A DNA stretch of 64,000 nucleotides from Leptotrichia sp. oral taxon 223 (lineage in GTDB: Bacteria > Fusobacteriota > Fusobacteriia > Fusobacteriales > Leptotrichiaceae). Location of the stretch: positions 2,046,001 to 2,110,000 of the forward strand of contig NZ_JABXYU010000001.1 of the NCBI RefSeq assembly GCF_013394795.1, written 5' to 3'. Position numbers and translations under genes: made by a program. Every line of letters starts with the position of its first letter. Within the stretch, counting starts at the first letter, position 1. Shown in pieces: positions 26,564-34,895 of this stretch. The notes beneath the pieces are model-generated. The model was given only the letters and a program-made list of their open reading frames with translations. It was not told the origin of the DNA and did not search any database.

Positions 26564-28174
26564 ATGCTGCATGGACTGGCTATAATTATTTCGACTTGGA
26601 TAATTCCGTTTGAAAGAATACATTACTTGATAATTATCATTCTGGCGGTGGCGGTACTGCTGTCGGATAAGTCGCCGAATGCGATGCTTGCGTGGATTTT
26701 TACGATTTTTACATTTCCGCTTGGCGGGGCGATTTTATATCTTTTGTTTGGGATTAACTGGAGAAGGAACAAGATAATTTCCAAGAAGATGAAAGGCGAA
26801 GAAAGAAAGCTGTATTCAAGAATTTTTAACTTTATGCAGCGGGATGTGTCGGATATTTTCAGATCTAAAGACTTTTTTTACTATAATCGGCTGGAAAATC
26901 TGGATAAAAATGCTGATAAAATGAGCGAAACCGAAATAAAGAAAAAAATCCGCAATCAGATTGATACAATGATAGCAAATATTGGATTGCCGGATCAGCA
27001 AAGGGAAATTGTGAAAATGCTCTATGAAGCCGAAGGGACTTTTTTGACGAATAATGATTCATACAGACTATTTTACGGTGGAAAAGAGGCGTTTGATTCT
27101 ATTTTGGCGGATATTGAAAATGCAAAAAGTACAATCTATATGGAATATTTTATATGGAAGGCTGATGAGCTTGGAGAAAGAATAAAAAATGCACTTTTGA
27201 AAAAGGCTAAGGAAGGAGTTAAAATAAAGCTGCTTTTTGACGGAGTGGGAACGTGGAAATTGCCAGGAAAATATAAAAAGGAGCTTAGGAATGCTGGAAT
27301 CAAAATAAGATGGTTTTTAGATGTAAAATTTTTTATTTCCAAGATGAATTACCGGAATCATAGAAAAATAGCGTTAATTGACAATGATATTGTGCATACT
27401 GGCGGCATGAATGTGGGGCAGGAGTACATTGATGGCGGAAAGAGGTTTGATGGCTGGAGGGATACGAATATTCGGATTACAGGGGAAATAATCGGACAGT
27501 ATCTTGCGATTTTTGTTACAGACTGGCTAAACAGCGGTGGGAAAAACGATTTTATTGAGGATATGAAAAGGGAGGCAGTCCAGGAGCTGGAAGAGCAAAA
27601 GCCGATAGACAGACAGGAAAAACTGGAATATCTGATGCAGGTTTCTTCGAGCGGGCCTGACACCGAATGGACAACCTTGAAATATCTGTATTCTAAAATG
27701 ATTGCAACGGCAAAAAAGGAAGTCCTGATTCAAAGTCCATATTTCGTGCCTGACACTGATCTGATTTCACAGCTGAAGATGGCGGCTCTTTCTGGAGTCA
27801 AAATAAAATTAATGGTTACAGGAGTGCCGGACAAGAAAATGCCTTACTGGATAGCAGAAAGTTATTTTGCGGAATTGATTGAGGCAGGGATTAAAATTTT
27901 TCGCTATAAGGCGGGATTTTTACATAGTAAAAACGTGATAGTGGATGAAAAAATATCTACAATGGGAACGTGCAACTTTGATATGCGGAGCTTTGAAATA
28001 AATTATGAAGTGAATTCGGTATTTTATAATGAGGAAATTAGTAAAGATTTGAAGGCGCAGTTTATAAAGGATCTGGAAGTCTGTGAAAAATTTGATGAGG
28101 CAAGGCTGAAAAAGGTAACTTTTATAAAACGGCTAAGAAACTCTGTATTTAAGCTGATTTCGCCAATAATGTAA
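26564..28174 (+). CDS. cls: Cardiolipin synthase (phospholipase D family)
   Basis: A 536-residue membrane enzyme that condenses phosphatidylglycerol into cardiolipin. Two N-terminal transmembrane helices (about residues 1-65; the second ends YLLFGINWRRNK) precede two PLD HxKxxxxD motifs, H266 in NHRKIALID and H454 in LHSKNVIVD, each with the following GGMN or GTCN partner. The ATG at 26564 has AAAGGGG before it; an ATG five codons upstream is inside that site. It heads a long co-directional series with truB 30 bases downstream. Confidence 0.93.
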   Translation: MLHGLAIIISTWIIPFERIHYLIIIILAVAVLLSDKSPNAMLAWIFTIFTFPLGGAILYLLFGINWRRNKIISKKMKGEERKLYSRIFNFMQRDVSDIFRSKDFFYYNRLENLDKNADKMSETEIKKKIRNQIDTMIANIGLPDQQREIVKMLYEAEGTFLTNNDSYRLFYGGKEAFDSILADIENAKSTIYMEYFIWKADELGERIKNALLKKAKEGVKIKLLFDGVGTWKLPGKYKKELRNAGIKIRWFLDVKFFISKMNYRNHRKIALIDNDIVHTGGMNVGQEYIDGGKRFDGWRDTNIRITGEIIGQYLAIFVTDWLNSGGKNDFIEDMKREAVQELEEQKPIDRQEKLEYLMQVSSSGPDTEWTTLKYLYSKMIATAKKEVLIQSPYFVPDTDLISQLKMAALSGVKIKLMVTGVPDKKMPYWIAESYFAELIEAGIKIFRYKAGFLHSKNVIVDEKISTMGTCNFDMRSFEINYEVNSVFYNEEISKDLKAQFIKDLEVCEKFDEARLKKVTFIKRLRNSVFKLISPIM

Positions 28175-28204
28175 AAAATATGGCGGGTATAGGAAGGGAG
28201 TAAA

Positions 28205-29281
28205 ATGGAAAAGAATTTTACAAAGGATGGGCTGATACTTTTAAATAAAAGCAGGGGGATAAGTTCGTTTGGGGCGATAAGTCATTTAAAAAGGGTAATA
28301 AAGGCGAAAAAAGTAGGACATGCAGGGACTCTTGATCCAATGGCCGAAGGGCTTATGATTGTTATGATTAATGATGCCACAAAATTTTCTGGCGACTTGA
28401 TGAAAAAAGATAAGGAATATTATGTGGAAATGGAGCTTGGGTATAAAACTGACACTTACGATTCGGAAGGGACAATTATTGAAAAGTATGAATCTGAAAT
28501 TAATATAAGCAATTCTAAAATAATTAAGACTATAAATAGCTTTAAAAGAAAAATGAAGCAGGTTCCGCCAATGTATTCAGCAATAAAGGTAAAAGGGCAG
28601 AAACTTTGTGATTTGGCAAGAAAAGGAATTGAAGTGGAAAGGGCTGAAAGAAATGTAAACATATCAGAAATTAGGGAAATAAAAATAATCCGTCCAGATA
28701 AAAATTCAGAAAACTCCCAAAATATCAAAATTTCGTTTTACACAAAGGTCAGCAGTGGAACTTATATCCGTTCATTAGTTTACGATATTGGAGAAGAATT
28801 AGGAGTTTTTGCTACGATGACAAGGCTTGTGAGGACTAAGATTGGAAGGCTTGACATTGAAGATGCGATTACTTTGGAAAAGGCTGAAGCTGAAATTGGG
28901 AAATTGAAGAAGCTTGTGGAAGCAAAGAGAGAAAATGAGTCTTTCTGGACTACAAAGAGTGATGCTGCCATAAGGGCTGAAAAAATTCGGGAAATAGTCT
29001 GTTTTGTAGAAATAGAGTATATCCTGGATTATTACGGGATAAATGTTTCCAATGAGAAGTATGGGAGGCTGAAAAACGGGATGACGGTAATTGACACATT
29101 TAAAAAATTTGAAAATATAAGCAAAAAAATTAATAAAAGGGAGAATATTAGGGAAAACCAGAAATTTAAAATATATGTGCGAAATAGGGATACAAATAAA
29201 AGGGAATTTCGGGGAATTGTGAAAATTACAAGTATTCGGGGGGACAGGATTTATCTGAAGAGAGATAAATATTTTTTGTAA
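28205..29281 (+). CDS. truB: tRNA pseudouridine(55) synthase TruB
   Basis: Makes pseudouridine 55 in the T loop of tRNA. The catalytic aspartate is D44 in GHAGTLDPMAEG; downstream are KDKEYYVEMELG and SSGTYIRSLVYDIGE, both TruB signatures. At 358 residues it is about 50 longer than common TruB proteins, the extra length being a C-terminal basic segment after about residue 255 that may be a PUA-like or lineage-specific RNA-binding tail. Cotranscription with cls upstream and the exonuclease-like gene downstream is likely. Confidence 0.94.
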   Translation: MEKNFTKDGLILLNKSRGISSFGAISHLKRVIKAKKVGHAGTLDPMAEGLMIVMINDATKFSGDLMKKDKEYYVEMELGYKTDTYDSEGTIIEKYESEINISNSKIIKTINSFKRKMKQVPPMYSAIKVKGQKLCDLARKGIEVERAERNVNISEIREIKIIRPDKNSENSQNIKISFYTKVSSGTYIRSLVYDIGEELGVFATMTRLVRTKIGRLDIEDAITLEKAEAEIGKLKKLVEAKRENESFWTTKSDAAIRAEKIREIVCFVEIEYILDYYGINVSNEKYGRLKNGMTVIDTFKKFENISKKINKRENIRENQKFKIYVRNRDTNKREFRGIVKITSIRGDRIYLKRDKYFL

Positions 29282-29314
29282 CTTTTAGAAGTGAGAAGCG
29301 GTGATAATAATACT

Positions 29315-30148
29315 ATGAAGAAGTCAAGCAAATACGTATTTGATATTGAAGTTTTTCCAAATTACTTTTGTGTCGTATTAAAAAAGTTAAATGATGACAA
29401 AATACTAATTATTGATTCGGACAATTTTAACCGTCAGAAAAAACTTTTGTACGACATAGTTTCTAAAAATGTGCTAATTTCATATGCAGGACACGGATTT
29501 GACGATATTGTAATTAATAATTTGTTAAAATATAGAAACACAAATGCAAACAGGAAAAAATTAAATAATGAGCTGAAAATAATAAGGAATATGCCAAAAG
29601 GCGAATACAAACATGAAAACCACGAATTTTACTCATACGATCTGGCTTATGAATATAACTTGAATCTAGGTGTAAAAGGGTTTGAGTTTAATTGCGGAGA
29701 TAATATTGAGGAGCAGGATTTTGCTAATTTTAATTATGTGATTAAAAAAAATATATACGATAAAATTGTTGACAAAGTAATTGATTATTGCTTGCAGGAC
29801 GTACTGGCAACAGAAAAAATGTATAATTTTATAATATCAAAAAAAAGTAACTGGGATGAAAAGGAAAATCTTTTGAATATCATTACAGATGGAAGTTACA
29901 GCAACAACATGAAACTTAAAAGGAAAATAAAATATTTGAACTATAATAACGATAAACTGATAACTTTACTTTTACATGGCGAAACCTCCATTTCCAGCCA
30001 GTTAAAGATACATTATCCAGCCAAAGTAAAAATGAACGATTATAATAATTATTCACAGGAAAAGGTTTATAGATTATCAATAAAAAAGACTACTTATACG
30101 AATGGCTGCTCAGCAATAAACTTTTTTCTGGAAAAAATAAAAAAATAA
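29315..30148 (+). CDS. Exonuclease-like protein (DNA-polymerase exonuclease fold), zero-frame part
   Basis: The 277-residue frame starts with KYVFDIEVFPNYFCVV, the Exo I DxE motif of DnaQ-like 3'-5' exonucleases. It continues with AGHGFDDIVINN (Exo II-like) and DYCLQDVLATEKMY (Exo III-like YxxxD). This triad is that of exonuclease domains found in phage and plasmid DNA polymerases. The frame ends soon after the sequence A AAA AAG at about 30080, and a -1 shift there leads straight into the long open frame that ends at 30894. The intact product would be about 526 residues. The ribosome site is weak. It may be a frameshifted pseudogene, a programmed-frameshift gene or a sequencing error. Function unproven. 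Confidence 0.65.
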   Translation: MKKSSKYVFDIEVFPNYFCVVLKKLNDDKILIIDSDNFNRQKKLLYDIVSKNVLISYAGHGFDDIVINNLLKYRNTNANRKKLNNELKIIRNMPKGEYKHENHEFYSYDLAYEYNLNLGVKGFEFNCGDNIEEQDFANFNYVIKKNIYDKIVDKVIDYCLQDVLATEKMYNFIISKKSNWDEKENLLNIITDGSYSNNMKLKRKIKYLNYNNDKLITLLLHGETSISSQLKIHYPAKVKMNDYNNYSQEKVYRLSIKKTTYTNGCSAINFFLEKIKK

Positions 30149-30894
30149 TAAATAAAATACCCGAAGAGCTTTTATTAAAATCTTCATTTGTAAAAGCCAC
30201 ATTAAACAGATACCGGGTAAGTATTGTAAGGCGGATAAAGAAGGTTTTTGCAAAAGAAGGGATAGATGTAGTTGCAGTATCTGAAAATGATATTTTTATA
30301 ACAAATGTTGAAGATAATATTTTAGATAAAATAAAAATTCAGATAAATGAAAAATATAACGATATTTTTGTATTAAAAAATGTGGATAATTTTTTGAAAA
30401 ATAAAAATTCTATCTTGTATAAGATAAAGGATAAGACAAAAGGAACAAATGAATACCGCTACAATAAACTGATTATGCCAAAAAATCATATTTGGATAGC
30501 GGAAGTGCTTAAATTGTATTTTTGGGAGAAAAAAGATATAACAATGGCTGTAGAAGAGATTTTTGTAAAAAATCCTGACGTATTTTTTATGTATGCATCA
30601 GTTTATGAAAATATTTACGCCTGCGATGAAAATGGACAAATGCTGTTTGAAAGCACGGACGTACTGGACAAATTCAGAAAATACCGGCTATATTTTGCAA
30701 AAACAGGACTACATAAAGCTGTTATGCAGAAGCAGGAAAAATATTATGAAAAATACGGTTTTGGCGATATAAACAGCAATTTATACAAAGTGAAAAAAGT
30801 GGGGACAAGTGTAAAGGAATTTACTGATTATAAGGATATTGACTTAAAAAGTTATGCAGACTACGCTCAGAATTATATACAAAAATATTTTTAG
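30073..30894 (+). CDS. Continuation of exonuclease-like gene in the -1 frame
   Basis: This frame is open from just after a TAG at 30070 to 30894, but the first usable start codon is a GTG at 30382, so most of it is readable only by frameshift from the preceding frame. It encodes KKDYLYEWLLSNK, then GIDVVAVSENDIFITN, which sits where a polymerase motif C (DTDS) might lie but lacks the aspartates, and a C-terminal NHIWIAEVLKLYFWEKKDI region. The part alone matches no family I can name. The whole resembles a decayed or non-catalytic phage-type polymerase; that is a low-certainty inference. Confidence 0.5.
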   Translation: MINKKDYLYEWLLSNKLFSGKNKKIINKIPEELLLKSSFVKATLNRYRVSIVRRIKKVFAKEGIDVVAVSENDIFITNVEDNILDKIKIQINEKYNDIFVLKNVDNFLKNKNSILYKIKDKTKGTNEYRYNKLIMPKNHIWIAEVLKLYFWEKKDITMAVEEIFVKNPDVFFMYASVYENIYACDENGQMLFESTDVLDKFRKYRLYFAKTGLHKAVMQKQEKYYEKYGFGDINSNLYKVKKVGTSVKEFTDYKDIDLKSYADYAQNYIQKYF

Positions 30895-30967
30895 AACATA
30901 TGAGCGCTCTTGCATACAAACTTGAGGTGTGATATAATAAAAAATGCATAAAAATAGTAGGAGAAAT

Positions 30968-31537
30968 ATGAGAATTTTGGGGATAGATCCTGGTACTGCG
31001 ATAGTAGGATACGCTATTGTGGACTATGAAAATGGGAAGTATACGCCACTTGACTATGGATGTATTTTTACAGATAAGGATGAGGATATGCCGGTAAGGC
31101 TGGAAAAAATTTACGACGGACTGGAAAATATTATAAAGCTCTGGAAACCAGCAGATATGGCTATCGAGGATTTGTTTTTCTTTAAAAATCAGAAGACGGT
31201 AATAAAAGTGGGACAGGCTCGTGGAGTTATAACTTTAGCAGGGCAGAAAAATAGGCTGAATTTATACAGCTACACTCCGCTTCAAGTAAAAATGGGGATT
31301 GCAAGTTATGGAAGGGCTGACAAGAAACAAATTCAGGAAATGGTAAAAATAATCTTAAAACTAGACGAAATTCCAAAGCCTGATGATGCTGCGGATGCTC
31401 TTGCAATAGCAATTACCCACATTAATTCCAAAATAGGATTTGGCGGATTTGACAGGGGAGATAACATTACAAAAAAATTAAATAAAATTACTTCCAACCG
31501 AATAAAACTGGAAGATTACAAAAAATTAATGAAATGA
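30968..31537 (+). CDS. ruvC: Crossover junction endodeoxyribonuclease RuvC
   Basis: Holliday-junction resolvase of 189 residues working with RuvAB. The first acidic residue is in MRILGIDPGTAIVGYA (D7), the second in MAIEDLFF, and the last pair in KPDDAADALAIAITH. The ATG at 30968 is chosen because AGGAG lies before it and the family starts at this point; an upstream in-frame ATG at 30944 is outside the family. Located between the exonuclease-like gene and trmL. Confidence 0.95.
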   Translation: MRILGIDPGTAIVGYAIVDYENGKYTPLDYGCIFTDKDEDMPVRLEKIYDGLENIIKLWKPADMAIEDLFFFKNQKTVIKVGQARGVITLAGQKNRLNLYSYTPLQVKMGIASYGRADKKQIQEMVKIILKLDEIPKPDDAADALAIAITHINSKIGFGGFDRGDNITKKLNKITSNRIKLEDYKKLMK

Positions 31538-31587
31538 ATAAATTTGTATGATAAAATAAACTTAAAATAGAAAGAATGGTAGATAAA

Positions 31588-32049
31588 ATGAACATAGTTC
31601 TATTAAATCCAGAAATTCACGTAAACACAGGAAACATCGGAAGAACCTGTGTCTTGACAAATACAAAATTACATTTGATAAAACCTCTCGGTTTTGAACT
31701 GGATGATAAAAAAATCAAACGTGCAGGACTGGACTACTGGAAAAACGTGCAGCTTTTCGTATGGGAAAGTTTAGAACATTTCTGGCAGGAAAATATTGAA
31801 AATAGCAATGCAAAAATTTATTTTGCAACAACTAAAACGAATCAAAGATATACGGATGTAAAATTTAATAAAAATGACTATATAATGTTCGGGCCTGAAT
31901 CACGTGGAATACCTGAAGAAATATTAAATAAATACAAGGAAAGCAATATTACGATTCCAATGCTTCCGCTTGGACGTTCGCTGAATTTGTCCAATGCTGT
32001 GGCGGTGGTGCTGTTTGAGGCTTTGAGGCAGAATAATTTTGAATATTAA
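31588..32049 (+). CDS. trmL: tRNA (cytidine(34)-2'-O)-methyltransferase TrmL
   Basis: A 153-residue SPOUT-class methyltransferase acting on the wobble position of leucine tRNAs. Signatures are LNPEIHVNTGNIGRTC at the N-terminus, GPESRGIPEEI, and the knot segment PMLPLGRSLNLSNAVAV. The start at 31588 matches the family; ATG 31576 lies upstream in frame. Short spacing to thyA (23 bases) indicates one operon. Confidence 0.93.
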   Translation: MNIVLLNPEIHVNTGNIGRTCVLTNTKLHLIKPLGFELDDKKIKRAGLDYWKNVQLFVWESLEHFWQENIENSNAKIYFATTKTNQRYTDVKFNKNDYIMFGPESRGIPEEILNKYKESNITIPMLPLGRSLNLSNAVAVVLFEALRQNNFEY

Positions 32050-32072
32050 TTTAGATAAATTTAGGAGAAAAA

Positions 32073-32942
32073 ATGAAGCAATATTTAGATATGGTTAAGC
32101 ATGTGCTTGACAATGGAGTAAAAAAGGGAAACAGGACAGGAGTTGATACAATTTCAACTTTTGCCTATTCATATAAAGTTGACTTGAGTGAAGGCTATCC
32201 GCTTTTAACAACGAAAAAAATGTATTTTAATTCAATGCTGCACGAGCTGTTCTGGTATTTATCGGGAGAAGAGCATATTAAGAACTTGCGAAAAAAGACG
32301 AAAATCTGGGATGCCTGGGCAGACGAGGAAGGAAGGCTGGAAACGGCTTATGGAAGATTCTGGAGAAGATATCCAGTACCTAAAATTTCGTTAGATGGGG
32401 AAGTTTTTGCTGATGAGAATAATCCTTGGGTTACAAGAGAAGAAAATGGACAGCTTGTATTTGACCAGATTCAATATATTATTGACACTTTGAAGGAGAT
32501 GAAAACTAATCCCAATCATAAAAATGGAAGAAGAATGATAGTTTTAGCTTGGAATCCGGGAAATGCAACAATTAGTAAATTACCGCCGTGCCATTATACT
32601 TTTGCGTTTAATGTTCTTGGTAATAAACTTAACTGCCATTTGACTCAAAGAAGTGGAGATATTGCACTTGGGATACCATTTAATCTAGCTTGCTACTCAT
32701 TGCTTACAATGATGATTGCAAAGGAATGCGGATATGAAGCTGGAGAATTTGCTCATACAATAATTGATGCCCATATTTATGAAAATCATATTGAAGGGCT
32801 AAAGGAGCAGTTGACAAGAGAGCCGTTAAAACTTCCAAAAATCAAGATTGCAGACAAACCTTTTAATGAACTTACATTTGAGGATATTACGCTGGAGAAT
32901 TATGAAAGCTATCCTGCGATTAAATTTGAAGTTGCAGTTTAA
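32073..32942 (+). CDS. thyA: Thymidylate synthase
   Basis: Methylates dUMP to dTMP with methylenetetrahydrofolate. The active-site cysteine is C173 in KLPPCHYTF, followed by CHLTQRSGDIALGIPFN and the C-terminal hallmark. Length 289 residues, slightly longer than the 264-residue E. coli enzyme owing to an insert before about residue 130. It is placed directly before folA, the usual arrangement, since ThyA produces the dihydrofolate that FolA recycles. Confidence 0.97.
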   Translation: MKQYLDMVKHVLDNGVKKGNRTGVDTISTFAYSYKVDLSEGYPLLTTKKMYFNSMLHELFWYLSGEEHIKNLRKKTKIWDAWADEEGRLETAYGRFWRRYPVPKISLDGEVFADENNPWVTREENGQLVFDQIQYIIDTLKEMKTNPNHKNGRRMIVLAWNPGNATISKLPPCHYTFAFNVLGNKLNCHLTQRSGDIALGIPFNLACYSLLTMMIAKECGYEAGEFAHTIIDAHIYENHIEGLKEQLTREPLKLPKIKIADKPFNELTFEDITLENYESYPAIKFEVAV

Positions 32943-32966
32943 AAATTAAATAAGTGAGGAGCTTTG

Positions 32967-33488
32967 ATGTTTAGTTTAATAGTTGCTGTTGGGAAAAATA
33001 ATGAAATTGGAAAGAATAATCAGCTTTTGTGGCATATTCCCGAAGATTTGAAGAACTTTAAGAAAATAACAGCAGGGAAAACAGTTATTATGGGGAGGAA
33101 TACTTATGAAAGCATAGGCAGAGCCTTACCAAACCGAAAAAATATTGTCTTGTCCAGAAATTTTTTGGAAGCGGAGAAGAAATTTAGGGAAGATAGAAAA
33201 AAATATGAAAATGAAACTACAAGGCTGGAGTTTTATGACGATTTTCAAAAAGTTATTGAAAGGTATAAAGATTTGACAGAAGAAGTTTTTATTATCGGAG
33301 GAGGGGAGATTTATAAAAAATCTCTTGAAATGGGAATTATAAAGAGGATTTATATGAGCCATGTTGATTTTTCTGATAATGAGGCTGACGCTTATTTTCC
33401 AAAAATCAATTTGAATGAATGGATAACTTTGACTGAGGGAAAATATGATGGCTGGAAATTTTGTATTTATGAAAAAGTTAATATATAG
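32967..33488 (+). CDS. folA: Dihydrofolate reductase
   Basis: Reduces dihydrofolate with NADPH. Family marks are SLIVAVGKNNEIGKNNQLLWHIPEDLKNFK (residues 2-32), GKTVIMGRNTYESIG and EVFIIGGGEIYK. It is 173 residues. A TTG lies directly upstream in frame, but the ATG at 32967 has GTGAGGAGC before it and begins the family. In operon with thyA, 24 bases apart. Confidence 0.96.
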   Translation: MFSLIVAVGKNNEIGKNNQLLWHIPEDLKNFKKITAGKTVIMGRNTYESIGRALPNRKNIVLSRNFLEAEKKFREDRKKYENETTRLEFYDDFQKVIERYKDLTEEVFIIGGGEIYKKSLEMGIIKRIYMSHVDFSDNEADAYFPKINLNEWITLTEGKYDGWKFCIYEKVNI

Positions 33489-33518
33489 AGTAAATGAGAA
33501 GTTAAAAAGGAGAAAACA

Positions 33519-34079
33519 ATGTCTAGGCTTAAATTTACGAAGGAAGTAGTAATTGAGGCGGGATATGAATTAATGAAAAAAGAGGGGTTTCAAAATGTTA
33601 GTGTTAGGAAAATTGCTAATTATCTGAAATGTTCGACGGCACCGATTTATTTTAACTTTAGTACAGTTGATGAGTTGAAGGAAGAAATCATAAATATGTG
33701 CAAGGAAAAATTAAAAAAATATTTATTTGGAAATTATTCTGAAAGAAAAATATTAAGCGTTGCAATTGGTTTTGTAATATTTGCAAGGGAAGAAAAGGAA
33801 TTATTTAGGACAATTTTTCTAGATACGACAGAACGGTTTGAAAAAATTTACGAAGAAACTCTAAGGGAACTTTTGACAAAGGAAAATCTGCTGGAAAGCT
33901 TTCCTGCCTTGGAAGAAGATGAGGCAAAAAATGCTGTAACTAAAATATGGTATTTCTTATTTGGCTATGCAACTATACTTTGTACAAGGCTTGACGATAA
34001 TTATAGAAGAAATGAAACAAATGAAATTATAGAAAACAAGATAGCAGAAATAGTAAACCATTTTAAAATGCAAATTTAA
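33519..34079 (+). CDS. TetR-family transcriptional regulator
   Basis: A 186-residue regulator with an N-terminal helix-turn-helix (EAGYELMKKEGFQNVSVRKIANYLKCSTAPIYFNF, about 12-48) and a helical ligand domain ending in a TetR_C-type region. It follows folA by 30 bases on the same strand, and a 76-base gap precedes the acyltransferase gene. The target and ligand are unknown; the neighbouring membrane-lipid gene is a possible target. Confidence 0.88.
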   Translation: MSRLKFTKEVVIEAGYELMKKEGFQNVSVRKIANYLKCSTAPIYFNFSTVDELKEEIINMCKEKLKKYLFGNYSERKILSVAIGFVIFAREEKELFRTIFLDTTERFEKIYEETLRELLTKENLLESFPALEEDEAKNAVTKIWYFLFGYATILCTRLDDNYRRNETNEIIENKIAEIVNHFKMQI

Positions 34080-34155
34080 AAATATTATAGATTTATTTGA
34101 TTATTAAAAAGTTTGAGCATATAATTTTTGTAATAAAAAAGTAATGGGAGAAAAA

Positions 34156-34830
34156 ATGAACAAATATAAACTTTTAGGTGCAATTCTTCACATTGTGTAC
34201 AGAATACTTAGCTTTATGACACGAAAGAAATATTTTTATGCAGACGGAGTAGAAATGAATGCTCCAAATATTATTGTTTTTTGGCATAGAAAAATTTTTA
34301 CAGTATGCAATGCTACAAGGATTATTAAGAAAAAGGCCTCTATCGTAAGTGCGTCAAAAGATGGTGAGATATTGGCAGAATTACTTAGAAGAGAAGGAAA
34401 TGAACTAATTCGAGGTTCATCAAACAGGGATAATATAAAAAGTTTAAAGGAAGCTATGAAATATGCAAAAAATGATTATACGCTTGGAATTGCGATTGAT
34501 GGGCCAAGAGGACCTATTTTCGAGCCAAAGGCAGGTGCAGTTTTTATAGCGCAGAAAACAGGGATGCCAATCGTTCCAGTCAGCTCCTATTGCAGTAAAA
34601 AATGGATTTTTAAGAATATGTGGGATAGGCTAGAAATACCGGCACCTTTTGCAAAGTGCGTGCATTACGTTGCGGAGCCGTTTTACTTAACAAGGGAAAC
34701 CTCCTTGGAAGATTCAATAAAATTAGTAAAGGAAAAAATACACGAAGCTGGAAACAAGGCATTTGAAATTTATAATAAAAAATACAATAAAGGTAAAAAC
34801 ATAGAATTCAAAGAAGAAAGTTTTGAATAA
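34156..34830 (+). CDS. DUF374 lysophospholipid acyltransferase-like protein
   Basis: A 224-residue member of the DUF374/LPLAT family. The acyltransferase-like motifs FWHRKIF (catalytic-position H), ASKDGEILAELL and IDGPRGPIFEPKAG are clear. Family members are associated with lipid A/Kdo transfer or cell-envelope lipid acylation; exact chemistry is uncertain. The ATG at 34156 follows GGGAG by five bases and is preferred to ATG 34144. One N-terminal hydrophobic helix suggests membrane attachment. Confidence 0.88.
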   Translation: MNKYKLLGAILHIVYRILSFMTRKKYFYADGVEMNAPNIIVFWHRKIFTVCNATRIIKKKASIVSASKDGEILAELLRREGNELIRGSSNRDNIKSLKEAMKYAKNDYTLGIAIDGPRGPIFEPKAGAVFIAQKTGMPIVPVSSYCSKKWIFKNMWDRLEIPAPFAKCVHYVAEPFYLTRETSLEDSIKLVKEKIHEAGNKAFEIYNKKYNKGKNIEFKEESFE

Positions 34831-34895
34831 ATAACAATTTTAAAGATATAAAAACAGACATAAATAACTTATGAAATCAGAGGGAGGAATAAAAT

